Below, piece by piece: positions 52,187 to 63,213 of a stretch of DNA of 64,000 nucleotides (position 1 is its first letter; each line of letters opens with the position of its first letter). This stretch comes from Agarophyton chilense (lineage: Eukaryota > Rhodophyta > Florideophyceae > Gracilariales > Gracilariaceae): NCBI GenBank assembly GCA_030374765.1, contig JARGXX010000116.1:558001-622000 (forward strand), written 5' to 3'. A program made the translations under genes and the position numbers. Below the pieces are notes generated by a model that was not told the DNA's origin, ran no database searches, and was given only the letters and a program-made list of their open reading frames with translations.

Positions 52187-55100
52187 ACAAGCTCTCGCTC
52201 GTGGGTCGCGGTAGAATCTATTGATATAGAAGCGATATTGATGCCAGGGGAGGGGCGGGAAGAAAGGGCGTGTTGGGTAGTTCTGGGGAACCAGATGGAC
52301 TGAACTGAGGATGGTGGAGAAGGGAACGAGATCGATCCAGAGTGCGACATAAGAGCCAGAGCTTTGGAATCTGTTTCCATCGGGGAGGATGGTGTTGGCC
52401 TGTTCATCTTCTGCTGCCCAACGGAGGGTGATGCACTTCAGGGTTTCATCCACGTAATCGAGGGGAGTTGTGAGTTTGAAGAAGCGGACGAAAGTGTATT
52501 CGCGTTCGTCATGATCTTCATCTCTTTGGGAAGCGGAGCAGGGCGGGGAATTTGCAGACCCAAACAGTGAGGAAGTTGCAGTTAGGGGGTGGAGTACTGA
52601 AAACGAGAATGTGGGAAAACTTCGGAACTTTGGAAGGACCAAAGGCGGAGGTGGCAAATATGCACTGTATGACGTGGAATTGTGGTTCCCTGAAGTGGAT
52701 GAAGTTGAATGTTTGGTTGACGTCTAGAAAGAGGGGGAGAACCCGCTGTGAATGGAGACGAAGGTGAAGAGGGAGAAGGTAAGAAAGGAAAGAGACTGGG
52801 AAGAAGAAGAGAGTCCGAGAGCTTCGAGGCACAGGTCGTGAAATGGTGAAAGGGCGTCGCGTGAGATATGGGTGATGAATGAGAGGGTGGAAGAGGTGAA
52901 GATGTTTGAAAGAGAGGCATTGGAGCAGGTTTGGTTAGCACGGAGGTACTTCTTTGCGGTGATGATGTCGCGGAAGAGGACGGCGGTACCTTCGCGGACC
53001 ACCGAAAGCCATTGAGCACAACGGAAGGAGAAGTTTGAGGAGGATTAAATGTAATGGGAAATTGCAGTTGGAATTTGGAAGCCTTCTGTGAGTCGGATTC
53101 CGTCGACTATTTCTCTGTGAGCAGTTGAAGATCTTCAGGATGTGCGTCGATAATGTTTTTTGAAGAGGAGGTGTGCGTGTTCATAGATGCCGGCGTCAAT
53201 GAATTGAAGACCTCCTTATAGACCAATGTCAGCAATGATATGGTCCGGAAGGTGGAACTTGAGTGTTCCGAAGTGAGAAGCATGGAAAGGGGCGAGGATG
53301 AAGACGCAGAAAGACTTGAAGTGCTTGATGAGTTCTTGGAGGGCGCAAAGTCGTTGGTCTCTCCATTCTGAGGTGGTGTTGTGGCGGAGTGTGGCGGTGA
53401 AGAGGTCTGCGTATGTCATGAAGATGGAGGTGATAGGAGCTGTGTCAAGTTCACCACGGTAACGGTCGAAGAAGGAAACTTTGAAAGGGAAGACCATGTG
53501 GACAGCACAGTAGTCTTTTGCCTCGAGCATGCCTTTGATGCCGTCCGTTGTGAAGAACCCGTTTAGGTATGTACTCTTTTCTGGTGTGGAAAAGTCGATG
53601 TGCAGTCCGGGTGCGGAGAAGTTGGAATCGATATTTGCGAGGATGTTGTTTGCGTGGGTGAGAAGGGAGCTTCGGATGGATTTGAAGGATTTAGAGGAGC
53701 CGTTGGAGGACACGACAGTGGTGAAGAGGCTGTCGGACTTCGAGCGTTCTATGGTTGCCAGTTTGACGAGCTTGGAGATACCCAGATGGAAGTTGTGAAG
53801 GGGTTCGAAGGAGAAGATAGAGTAAGGGGTGAGGAGTGGGGATATGTTTAGATGGGAGTATGCTTCGAAGAAGGAGTGGTACGTGGAGAGGGAGTTTGTG
53901 CGGAGGAGAGATGCTGCTTGGTCTCTGAGAATCTTGCTACGCGCGGTCGGCGAAGTGGTTCGCCGTCGTTGGCATCTTTGAGAAGAGCGTCGTGTGCGGA
54001 TCTGCTGTAACGGCTGTGGGAATCGGTTCGAGGGGATAGAGAAGTGAGGTGGAGGTTGAGGTCGGGGCGAGGTGTTAGGCATCTGTGGCAGGGCTTGGAT
54101 GGGTTTGTGCCGTGTTGGATGGCGAGGATGTCTTTTGCTTCTGGGATGTCTGCAGCACAGTTTGCGATGACTGGGTTGCACTGTCACATGACCTGGTCTT
54201 CATCACGGAAAGAGAAACCCTTGAGGGTGACTGAACCGAGGGGCTCGAGGATGGTTTGTAGAGATTCCAAGATGAGTTCCATTCGGGTGGTGCGACTGAT
54301 GGCTAAAGAAAGAGGTGGCCTTCGATGGATCCCTCGTGGGATAGGAAGGAAGGGGCGTCGAACGAGGTGGGGAAGTAAACGAGGAGGGTGTAGTTGCGGG
54401 AGATTCAATGGCGGCGGAAGGATTCTGAAAAGATGAGGAGGGTGATTTGAAGGGGGTTGGAGTTGATAGAGAAGCCTTTCAGGGATATAGACGACTTGTC
54501 CGAGTAGAGCTGTATGAATCCGATGAATGATTCTATGCCAATGATGTCGACGTTATGCCAAATAACATATGGATCTTGAGAGCAGAGGATGTGGTGTTTG
54601 AGGTCCGGATAGACACATCTACCGAGTTTCGAAGCCATGGGATGAGCATGTGCCGGAAAACCATCTGAAGAACACTGTCGGAAGGGGTGGAAGAAGGTGT
54701 TAGCGCGAGTGGCGTCTCCGAGTTCCTGGAGAAGGAAATCGACGGGGTTTTTAAGGTAGAGAGTTGCAGTGATGTTTGAGGGATTGTGACGAACGGTTGT
54801 GGATTTGAAGCCCATGGAGCCGACAGGGTCCTCGAATAGTTTGGAATGAAGTTGAAGGCAGTGAGGGACTCAGATTACTTGTTGGATGAGTGTTCGGGAG
54901 TAGTCGGGGTCCTTGAGGAGGGTGATGAATTCGTTGGCTTTGCGTTCGCCGAGCTTGGTGGCGATGAATTAGATGTAGAAGACAATGAGATGGAGCTTTA
55001 CGGGTGGGCGAGGGCTGGGAGAATGGGAGCGAAGAGAGGCGTGGAGAATATGGGCGGCGTCTGCGAAGCGTATGGCTAGAGCGAGCTGGCTTGAATGGTA

Positions 55101-55507
55101 GTCTTCCTCTCCTACCAGCGGGACGTTGTTTGAAAGGCGGTTAGAGATACGGAAGGAGCGGGTGTTTGCGGTCTAAAAGCGTGGAGGCTTCGTGTGCTGT
55201 TGTAATTGAGTTCCATCTTTCGGGGTGGTGGCGAGGAAGGGGTTGCGGGTGGAGCGGTAGCGACACCGGCGCTGGTGTTGGACAAAGAGGGTGTGCCTTT
55301 TTGTCTGGAAGGTGCACCTTGGGAAGGGACAACGCTGCAAGGTGTGGAGAGTGCCTGCGCGCGATCTCGGAAGGAAAATCGGGAAGGTAAAAAAGACGTA
55401 GGACGAGGTGAGAGGGGGGAGAATATATACAGGCTGGAGGTGAGAAAGATGCAGGACGAGGACGGTGGGGAGAGTTTAAACTTATCACGCGTACTCACCA
55501 AGGTCAA
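52187..55507 (-). pseudogene. TNP2/Plavaka-like DNA transposase relic
   Basis: Reading the minus strand in order across frameshifts gives the block layout of TNP2/Plavaka-type transposases. It runs from a Ser/Pro-rich N-terminus (55507-55112), to FIGFIQLYSDKSSISLKGFS (54460s), to LESLQTILEPLG and a NPVIANCAADIPEAKDILA...CHRC block (54180-54050). It continues through LLTPYSIFSFEPLHNFHLGI, LKFHLPDHIIADI (53230) and a Y-R-R-T-S stretch, to the end DLVPFSTILSSVHLVP and QYRFYINRFYRD (about 52210). At least four frameshifts or stops are present. The family call is by pattern memory; CACTA-type is the nearest broad label. Confidence 0.55.
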
Positions 55508-55509
55508 GT

Positions 55510-55537
55510 GACGCGCCAGAGACGCGCCAGAGACGCC
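55510..55537. repeat. 11-bp tandem repeat, about 2.6 copies
   Basis: Unit GACGCGCCAGA at 55510-55520 and 55521-55531, then a partial third copy. Confidence 0.7.
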
Positions 55538-55859
55538 CTAAAATCGTGTGGCAAGACAGACACGGCGCGTTTGTAACCTGGAAAGTAGATTGGAATGAAA
55601 ATATTAAAAGCTGTATATTTTTTGAGCAGCGGCTTGTAGCTGTGTTGATTGTGAGTTGCGGCCGGATGAGCAGTAGCTGGATCTTGAGATCCTCTGATAT
55701 GATGTCGCCTGGACCTGGGGCACCTTCCGCGTTTTCTAGGTGCGTGAGAAGTGGTATTGTGTGCATTTTCACGTGCTTTTCACAAGTGCTGACTCTATTT
55801 CAATATATGCGCAAACGGGCGGAGCACGACCGGGGCGTTAAGTGATGCAGCATGAGTTT

Positions 55860-56235
55860 GAGGGTGAGAGGTTGGCCAGCTTACGATTGGGAGGTACGTG
55901 GTCTACTTTGATCCCGTGTGTCGAATCTGTTTCTGGTAATGCGCGAGCTCGTGGAGCGCGAATGGAGAGATAGGTGTCGCGGCGTGAGGTCGAGGGTGAA
56001 GGGGGTGACCGGCTGGTAATTGGGAGATACGTGATGCACTACGCTGACCCGGTGCGTTGGCTCTCTTCCTGGTCATGCACGAGCGAGCAGAGCGCGAGTC
56101 GAGCCATAGGTGATGTCGCTTGGAGTGGAGGGGGAGGGAGTGACTGGATTGCGATTGGGGGTACGTGGCGCGCTATGTTGATTTGGAACGTTGACTCTCT
56201 TTCTGGTTGCGAGCATGGAAAAACCTATGTCAGCG
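55860..56235. repeat. Imperfect tandem repeat of about 133 bp, three copies
   Basis: Anchors such as GATTGGGAGGTACGTGG (about 55884), AATTGGGAGATACGTGA (about 56018) and GATTGGGGGTACGTGG (about 56152) recur every 133-134 bp. Each is followed by a GCGCGAGT/GAGCGCGA-type block. The copies are well diverged. Confidence 0.65.
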
Positions 56236-56329
56236 GCCCTAACGCTGAGGAACAGGTGAGTTTGCTACTTCATCTGCTTTGTAATATGGACGGAGAGACC
56301 TGACCTATTTTTTGTTGTTGATGAGGAGC

Positions 56330-56840
56330 GGCAGAAAATTGGAATGGAGGAGAAGGAGTCGTTGGTGTAGAGGGGAGTGCGAGTGCCACTGGTGTTCGGT
56401 ATTGATTTAGGAAGGAGATCTGAAATGTTGTTGTTTGCTGCTGAGAAGCTACAGAGAGGAGAGATTGGGTGAGGAGGTGAACCTCCTCGAAGAAGTGGTT
56501 CAAACGAGTTGCTTAAGAGGTGAGTGCGTCGCTGAAGCAATTTGGTTTCGTTTTTTGATGGAGATATGACTTGTATTTATTTATTGTTACGACAGTGCGG
56601 CCAACGTTGTATGAATAGGAAAAGATTGAAGAACGGGTATGTGCGATTTCTAATTGTATCTGGTATTGGTTGGGGAGGGAGATTTCATTTGCCGTTGTTT
56701 GCTGCTGCTAGGGTACAGGGAGGCAAAATTAGACGACAAGAGGGAGAATTGGTTGCTGCAGAGGTCAATGTGGTGCTGATGTAGTTAGGTTTGGTTTTTG
56801 ACGGAGATCTGACTTTTTTGTTTATTGCCGCGAATGGAGA
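56330..56840. repeat. Imperfect repeat of about 250 bp, two copies
   Basis: GTTGTTTGCTGCTG near 56430 and near 56695, and GGAGATATGACTT near 56558 against GGAGATCTGACTT near 56802, keep a spacing of about 245-265 bp. Probably a diverged tandem duplication. Confidence 0.5.
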
Positions 56841-56892
56841 AGCTTGGGGGCGAGAAAACGAGCAAAAGCTTGGGGGCGAGAAAACGAGCAAA
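56841..56892. repeat. Perfect 26-bp tandem duplication
   Basis: The unit AGCTTGGGGGCGAGAAAACG plus AGCAAA occurs twice without change (56841-56866, 56867-56892), followed by a third start AGCTTGG. Confidence 0.9.
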
Positions 56893-56982
56893 AGCTTGGA
56901 ACAAGTACGTTCGATGCTATGGAAGGCATTTTACATGGAGCGAGGAACAGGGTTCTAGCTTGTTGTGTCATTTGCGTGCTGT

Positions 56983-57303
56983 CTATCTAATTATGTAGGG
57001 AAATGTGAAAGACGAAGACGAAGGGCTTTGAAAAGTTCTTCTCGAGTTCTCTAGGGACAGCGTTCCTGCTTGAAACGTGGTTCCCGGAGAATGGAGGCGC
57101 AAATCAGTTTTCGTCGCGCTTTGCGAGATACGAAGTGAATCGCGACGATCGGGCGAGGAGAAACGGTCAGCGATCGGGCGGGCGACAGGACAGGACAGCG
57201 GCTCTTCTTCTCTGCCAGGCTGAGCATCAGGGTTTTGCGACTTTTTAACAAGTAATACTTGTGTGGAGAGCTGGTCAGCGAGTTCATCAAATTTTTCTTC
57301 CAT
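56983..57303 (-). CDS. Small hypothetical ORF
   Basis: 106 residues from ATG 57303. It starts MEEKFDELADQLSTQVLLVKKSQ, helical, then becomes Ser/Arg-rich. No family was recognised. It may be the N-terminus of a decayed gene. Confidence 0.25.
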   Translation of the reverse strand: MEEKFDELADQLSTQVLLVKKSQNPDAQPGREEEPLSCPVARPIADRFSSPDRRDSLRISQSATKTDLRLHSPGTTFQAGTLSLENSRRTFQSPSSSSFTFPYIIR

Positions 57304-57379
57304 TTAAAGACACCCGCACGCCTTGTTTCTGTCACACACTTTCTTGGGCGGGGGACTCATATTGAACGGATGATGATCT

Positions 57380-58643
57380 CCCAGAATATTCTTTCAGTGG
57401 TAAACTTTTTCACCAACAAGATGAACATCTTGTAGTCCACAGCCCCACGTAATACCACAAACTACACCAGATCATCGTACTGCATGTCTACATTGTACAG
57501 CAAACAGAACCTGGCTTTCTTGTTGAATCCATCTCTCGAATGAATCTTCCATATCCTTCATGAATCCTAAGAGGTTAATACATCTAGACGAGGTCTTAGT
57601 GCCTTTCAGACATGTTCCTTTGGTTTTTATGCTGTTACAATTCGGTCCAAGAACGCCTGTTGCAAGATAGAGTAATTTTTAGGATCATTAGCCAGGTCAG
57701 CTTCCGAAGCAAACGTATCAAAACAGAATTCGAAAGCCGCACTTTCTAAAAATCCGGGAATTTCAAGCGCATGGTCTTCATCGTCTTTTCCACAAATAGA
57801 AACATTCTCGTAATAGGAAGGAAACTTGTGAATATCGACATTGGGCTCGTCAAAAACATTTAGCCCAGCACCTTCAAATGAGCTCGTGCCTCCTCAAGAG
57901 TATCATGTAAATGTCATATCCATGAAAGTAGGAAGGGGAAACAACGCTGGAAGTTACAACCCAAAGAGGCCAAAGTTAAAGATATGCTCTCGAAAGTATC
58001 AAGCCAGAATAACGCAAAGAAAAAAAGTCAAAGAAAGACGACAGGAAGAAGGAGGGTTATATGTAGAGTTTTTGAATGATTCGGTGCTAAATATATGTGT
58101 GGCAGGCAGAGAAAAAGGTATAAAGGCGTAATGTAATGAAATGAAATGTGAAAAGGCCCATACCTCGATTAAGTGCCTGGATGTTTATTTAGCAACTCTT
58201 CAAGAAAATAGAATTGTTTCTTTTTCTGACGTTGGCTCGATGACAACGACTTTTGTAATGAACTCGGAGATCATGAGCATCGGGAAACTTGAAATCGCAT
58301 ACACCGCACCAGACGTTCTTTTCTTTTTCAAGAGCCCGTCGTAATGCATATTGATGCTTTAAAACGTCTTGGTGAACATCCAATCGTCGTCAGACGGGCA
58401 CATTGATACTGCAGGCGGTACAGTGCTTCGAGAAGACCTTGTGAGATGGAATACGACGGGACGTTTCTTAAGTTGAGTAAAGAAGCGAAAATGGTGCAGG
58501 GCTCGGAAGTTTCTAAGTGATTCGGGAGAAGGTGAGCAGTTGGCGCTGGATGTTGCCTCTATGGTGACGCTTACAGCTTCCACTTTCGAATCGTGGCCTT
58601 GCAGAGTTGAGTATTTGGTCGATGATATCGCAAAAGTTGGCAC
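57380..58643 (-). pseudogene. Decayed gene with a C2H2 zinc finger
   Basis: 58383-58189 contains WCGVCDFKFPDAHDLRVHYK and a following CHR, a C-x2-C-x12-H-x5-H finger. Further down the minus strand, coding-like pieces without a start codon appear in changing frames: SYYENVSICGKDDEDHALEI and AAFEFCFDTFASEADL (about 57815-57680), then FMKDMEDSFERWIQQESQ (about 57570-57515), then FVVLRGAVDYKMFILLVKKF (about 57460-57400). They probably belong to one decayed protein, but the family is unknown. Confidence 0.35.
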
Positions 58644-61000
58644 TATATGAAATATAGAACTAACTAAGTTTTTGCATACAATACCAAAAGAACAGTGAAA
58701 GTCACTTACTCTTGAACGAATCTCTTATAGCCACAGGATGTGAGCCCTACTCCGTATTAAGCGATTCTGTTAACAACAGGGAGTTCTAAACAGTCCCACG
58801 TGACTGACTTGTTTGCAGAATTAATCGACGCAGAGGCGATGGAGAGCGGATCCGACCCCCAAGTAAAGAAAGAAAGAAGACAAAAGAAGCCGAAAGCTTT
58901 TCGTAACAGATGTGTGTCGGCAACGCAGTTTAGACATACTGCAACTCAAAAAATCTGATGGGCCCCTGGTGCCAATTCACCTTTGGATTCATGATCATCT
59001 CTTTAACTAGAGAAGTCTATTGTTTACACGCCCGGTAGATTAACCTCACGTGAGGCCAGCTTGGCCTAACTAAAACCAGTTCTATTTTCGAAAAAACTAG
59101 TATAAAACGCTGGTTTTAGTACTGCAGCGGCGAATTCTATTTTCTTAGTTAAAACTCGTTTTTTCAATCATGCTCCACCTGCTTTAAAGGACATTATCAC
59201 GAGAGTTCTCTTCAATTACACCAGCTCAATGGTTTCAAGACCGCTTGGAAACAGATGAGCACAAGGCTAAAACTTCAGTGAGTTAATTGTAACTTTAGAA
59301 CTTCTACAGGTGCTCGACTAATCCTAAAAACTAGTATGGTATAGGACCTCATTTTCATCCCCTTGAACAACAGACAGAATAAGATGACATCTGCTAAACG
59401 GATAGTTTCATCAAAGACCATAATATATCTAGCAAGTTAGATAACGCGGATTGAAATAATAGGTGGCTTAAGATAATTTGAACTTGTGTTTTATACTTCT
59501 AAAAAATGCTTCTAATACCCTGAAAACACATGTTCACTAAAAATGTTACCAGTAGAATTTTAACACTGAAATACCTGTTTCAAAGCCGGTTTCGTCCTGT
59601 TCTAGTTAAAAACACGTTCAGATAGGTAATGACACTTGGACGGCTTAGAGCATTGATTGTATGGAAAATTGAACGGTTGTGATCAAGTGTAATGTAAAAG
59701 ATAAAAAATTTAATTAAATCTGGGTTTAGTCGTCAACCACTGCAAAAATCTTTAGTGTCGTGAGTTTTGTGGTTTGGCATCCACGAAAAGGGTCTGAGAT
59801 CGTTCTAAACAATTCCTTTTTAGCAACATGCTTGAGATGATTCCGAAGGTCATTGACCCATAGAAAACAAACAATTAAATGATTTATGCTACAATGAACC
59901 TCATACGAATAGAATTTTGTTTTTCTCTAAAATATTTCCCGATGAATCTTCATAAAATTTCGGTTTCAACAGCGATTGAACTTTAAAGAAAAGGAAGAAA
60001 ACGTCAGTTAAATGTAATATTACAGTTTAGAAGTAGTGATAAGTACTGAATGTATTTGTTTATGTGATTAAGATGAAAAAGGGTTAAAGTAATATAAATC
60101 AAAGATAATTAACATGAAATGGAGAGTGATCATGTCAGGCATTCTAAAGTTGACCAAGAACGATGTTTTCATTCGGAATCAACGCAAAGATATTGTAGAG
60201 GTACAAAAAATTGCTTAAAAATACAATCCCGGAGCATTGGTTATGAGTTTCTTCGTTGTAAATGAATGTGAGTAAGTAGTGTCGGTCTGTACACTTTTGA
60301 ATGATGAATCACAAACTTTTGACACTAGAAGTAAGGTCAAGTTTTTGAAATTGAATGATAGTATCCGTGTATTATTCAAACATTATTGGCTTGTGAGAGC
60401 CGCTTGCGGAACGAGCTGGCCAAAAGGAAATTTCTTCAAGAACTAGGAAAGTTTCCTTTGTGCTGCTAGCTAGTATCTACACGCCCAAAGTACTAGCATC
60501 ACCTGAAGTCAGGTTGGCCTCATATATGGCCAAAAATTTTCTTAAAAAGTAACTTAAATTCATTCACGATATTTAATTTTAAATCGAGAGCAGAAAGAAA
60601 GAAAACAAATTAAAAATTTACGTTCCTTTTATTGAGGGAAATACTCGAAAATCTGGGCAAACAGAAATTTAATACTTTTATTGTACACGAATTATTTATG
60701 GTGTAGCAAACTGATTTGTCAGAGAAAAACAACAGCTAAATATTTTTGGCTTCAAACGATCCGAAAAAACATGTTGATAAGAAATATCTCTTTAAATCAT
60801 CTAGTAATGCATAATGCAAATGTTGAGGCCATCAAAGGAATAGTTTTTGGCAATATATTCCAGTTATGCAGAGCTTGTAGAGTTCATTTATTGCTTTTTT
60901 AAGAAAGAAATAAAAAATCTCATGGGCCATTTTTGAGGCCAATTGACCTCACATGAGGCCATCGGTCGTATAGACACTAGTAAAGCAGGTGGGTCATGTG
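58644..61000. other. AT-rich non-coding interval with short palindromes
   Basis: About 2.36 kb without a supported gene. It contains CCTCACGTGAGG (about 59044), CACCTGAAGTCAGGTTGGCC (about 60502) and CCTCACATGAGG (about 60949), each near a GGCCA motif and a short GTCTAT/GTATCTACACGCCC-like stretch. These may be copies of one short repeat. An 11-bp inverted repeat lies at 59069-59120. Confidence 0.5.
59069..59120. repeat. 11-bp inverted repeat with 30-base loop
   Basis: ACTAAAACCAG (59069-59079) and CTGGTTTTAGT (59110-59120) are perfect inverted copies. Confidence 0.8.
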
Positions 61001-61019
61001 AGTCTGTCTGTGAGTTGCT

Positions 61020-61250
61020 GTGGGACAGGACAGTGGGCCACCTGGAGAGTGTCACGGCACCGGATTGGAGGACAGGGACAGGTGTGCGCTCACTGGCCAA
61101 TAACGTGCCATGGCACTCACACGGGTGGCGGAATGAGAGTGCCACGGCATACGATTGGAGGATAGAAACACGTGTACGTCCGCTGGCCAATAGCGTGCTG
61201 TGGTACTCGCGCGGACGGAAAAAAGAGCGACAGGCGACACGTGTGTACAG
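61020..61250. repeat. Minisatellite, left part (unit about 90 bp)
   Basis: Two diverged units. Both contain GAGTG-CACGGCA, GATTGGAGGA-AG, then CTGGCCAATA-CGTG and a GGCACTC/GGTACTC block. GC content is clearly higher than in the flanks. Confidence 0.65.
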
Positions 61251-61302
61251 TTCTACGAGGCAATACAATAACACACGGGTGCACGGATATTATGTACATA
61301 AA

Positions 61303-62602
61303 TAAAGTCTGTTTCAAAAACATATCCCTTGCACAAATATTTCGTAAATTGCCTTTTCGACTACAGTACACTCAATGAAAACAACACATGAAAAATATCA
61401 AGTCAAAATACTGTTTCAAAAACATATCCTTTCGTCAGTCATATTCTCTACAGCGCGCTATTAGTAGTTTGTTTTCGCCTCTTTAACCCTACTAAAACTT
61501 ACAGAGAGTGTTATCATTTATTCAATAAAAAAATGAATTAAATTAAACGTTATTTTGTCATAGTAATTTGTGATACAAACTTTCGAATAAAAAACTGTAC
61601 TGAACTGTCTAATTTGCCCATAAATCATCTGATCTAGCACTCTATTGGTGTTTTCAGTAAAGTGTACATCAGAAATTTGTCATGAAAGATCCGTATCAGT
61701 CATATTTAAACCATTCATGTACTGTTTCTAAACATTGGACTGTTTTACAAGCGCACTATCCTGCTAAAAATCATAATTTAATTCATACGTACAGTAGGAA
61801 TAGAGTAGCATATAACTTTCTAACACTTTATCATAACGTTTTTAAGCCATTTACGCTATTAAGATCGCTATTTTAATTGGTGATACTTTAAATATGCCAT
61901 TTAAAACCACCTCAGATGTATAACCAAAGAAATTTCTTACAAAACTACAATTTGATTTGCAATTATCATGCTAATAGAATTTGTAGAAACATGGTTCGTC
62001 CATATTTACAGTTTTCGAACAAAACATTTTCTTTTTTTTCATAATTTTTGATAATGAGGCTTTTCTGAAGAACACAACGCACATTTGCGTTTATGGTGCG
62101 TTTACAAAAGAAGATTCTTTTGTTGTTGTATAGTTTAACCAGTTTTGAATTTTTTATTTTGCGTCATATTTAAGGACATTTTACATTCAAACACTGTTTT
62201 CTTTCAATTGGTTTTGCAAGATGACGTATCACAGAACAGATAAAGCTTAATTCCACGCGTTTTTGTGTTAGAAAGAATGCGGTATGGCTCAAACATCGCC
62301 TGAATTCATACCGAACAGAGTTTTCTGTAATAATTGTTTGTTCTTGGGATTTTTATTTGTTTTTGCGCTATAAAAGATGGGATCATGCCTTTGTGGTCCA
62401 ATTCAATAATTATTATATAGTTTTGGCAAGATAAAAGCGGTACAGAAGTCATAATGGAGCTCTTTATTGTATAAAGGATATGTTTAAGAAACAAGTTTTT
62501 TGACTTGTAAAGGTTTTATTCGGTGAAAAATTGGCTCTACAGTACAGAAAACGCCATTTTGGCCCGGTTTTAGGAAGGGATATGTTTTTGAAACGCACTG
62601 TA
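61303..62602. mobile_element. Nested mariner-like elements (non-autonomous or fully decayed)
   Basis: GTTTCAAAAACATATCCCTT (61311-61330) has a perfect 20-bp inverted copy at 62575-62594, which extends outward to a Tc1/mariner-like end (TA then CAGTGCGTTTC in reverse). A second left end lies at about 61410-61432 (GTTTCAAAAACATATCCTTTC) and a second right end at about 62476-62497. That gives two nested or duplicated termini pairs. No transposase was recognised inside. Confidence 0.6.
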
Positions 62603-62629
62603 TATCTCTACAAAAGCATGTTATAGCGC

Positions 62630-62775
62630 ACGCATCCGGGCGAAGCACAGACCGGAGCCACTCGAGGATGGGGACACGAGTACGCCAGTTGGCCAATAGC
62701 GTGCGTGGCACATAGACGGGCGGATGCACGTTCTGGCGTACGTATCCGTGCAAAGCACGGATCGGAGCCACTCGT
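62630..62775. repeat. Minisatellite, right part
   Basis: GAGGATGGGGACACGAGTACGCC, then GTTGGCCAATAGCGTGCGTGGCAC, aligns with the units at 61020-61250 in the same orientation. CGGAGCCACTCG occurs twice, at about 62651 and 62762. Confidence 0.6.
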
Positions 62776-63213
62776 CACAACTATTTGTTGGACACACGCC
62801 GTGGTGTGTGTGTGTATGTTAGAAAGACCTGGTATCTGTAAGTTCCTTTAATTGCCTTCTTTAACTGCCAAGATAATGGAACCGGAAGAATCCTTAGTTG
62901 AGAATCAATGGCAAACCCCATCAACTAATGACCATCAAACCTTTCAGTGACTTCGAGAACGATGTGGCGGAACAGATACCAAGAGTAGGTTCAAGAACAA
63001 AACAGTTTCAAACTCAAAAATTGCTTCGAAGGGAAAACGTTGTCGACAAAACTGAAATCCATGTGTTCTTGAAAGATGTAGTGGAACAACAACACAAATC
63101 CAAGCGCATTTCATTTTAGAAAAACATGGCCTATGGACCAAGTTCGCGTATCGTGTCTTCCCGAACAGACATGTCAAAGCCGATAGGCCCGAATAAGCTT
63201 CAGAAGGATAGGA

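Noticed and set aside
56983-57335. Two overlapping minus-strand frames as separate genes
   Set aside because: Only the ATG-initiated frame at 57303 has coding character; the other is its shadow.
62798-62820. Short GT-rich stretch as a microsatellite
   Set aside because: Only about six GT units; too short to be informative.
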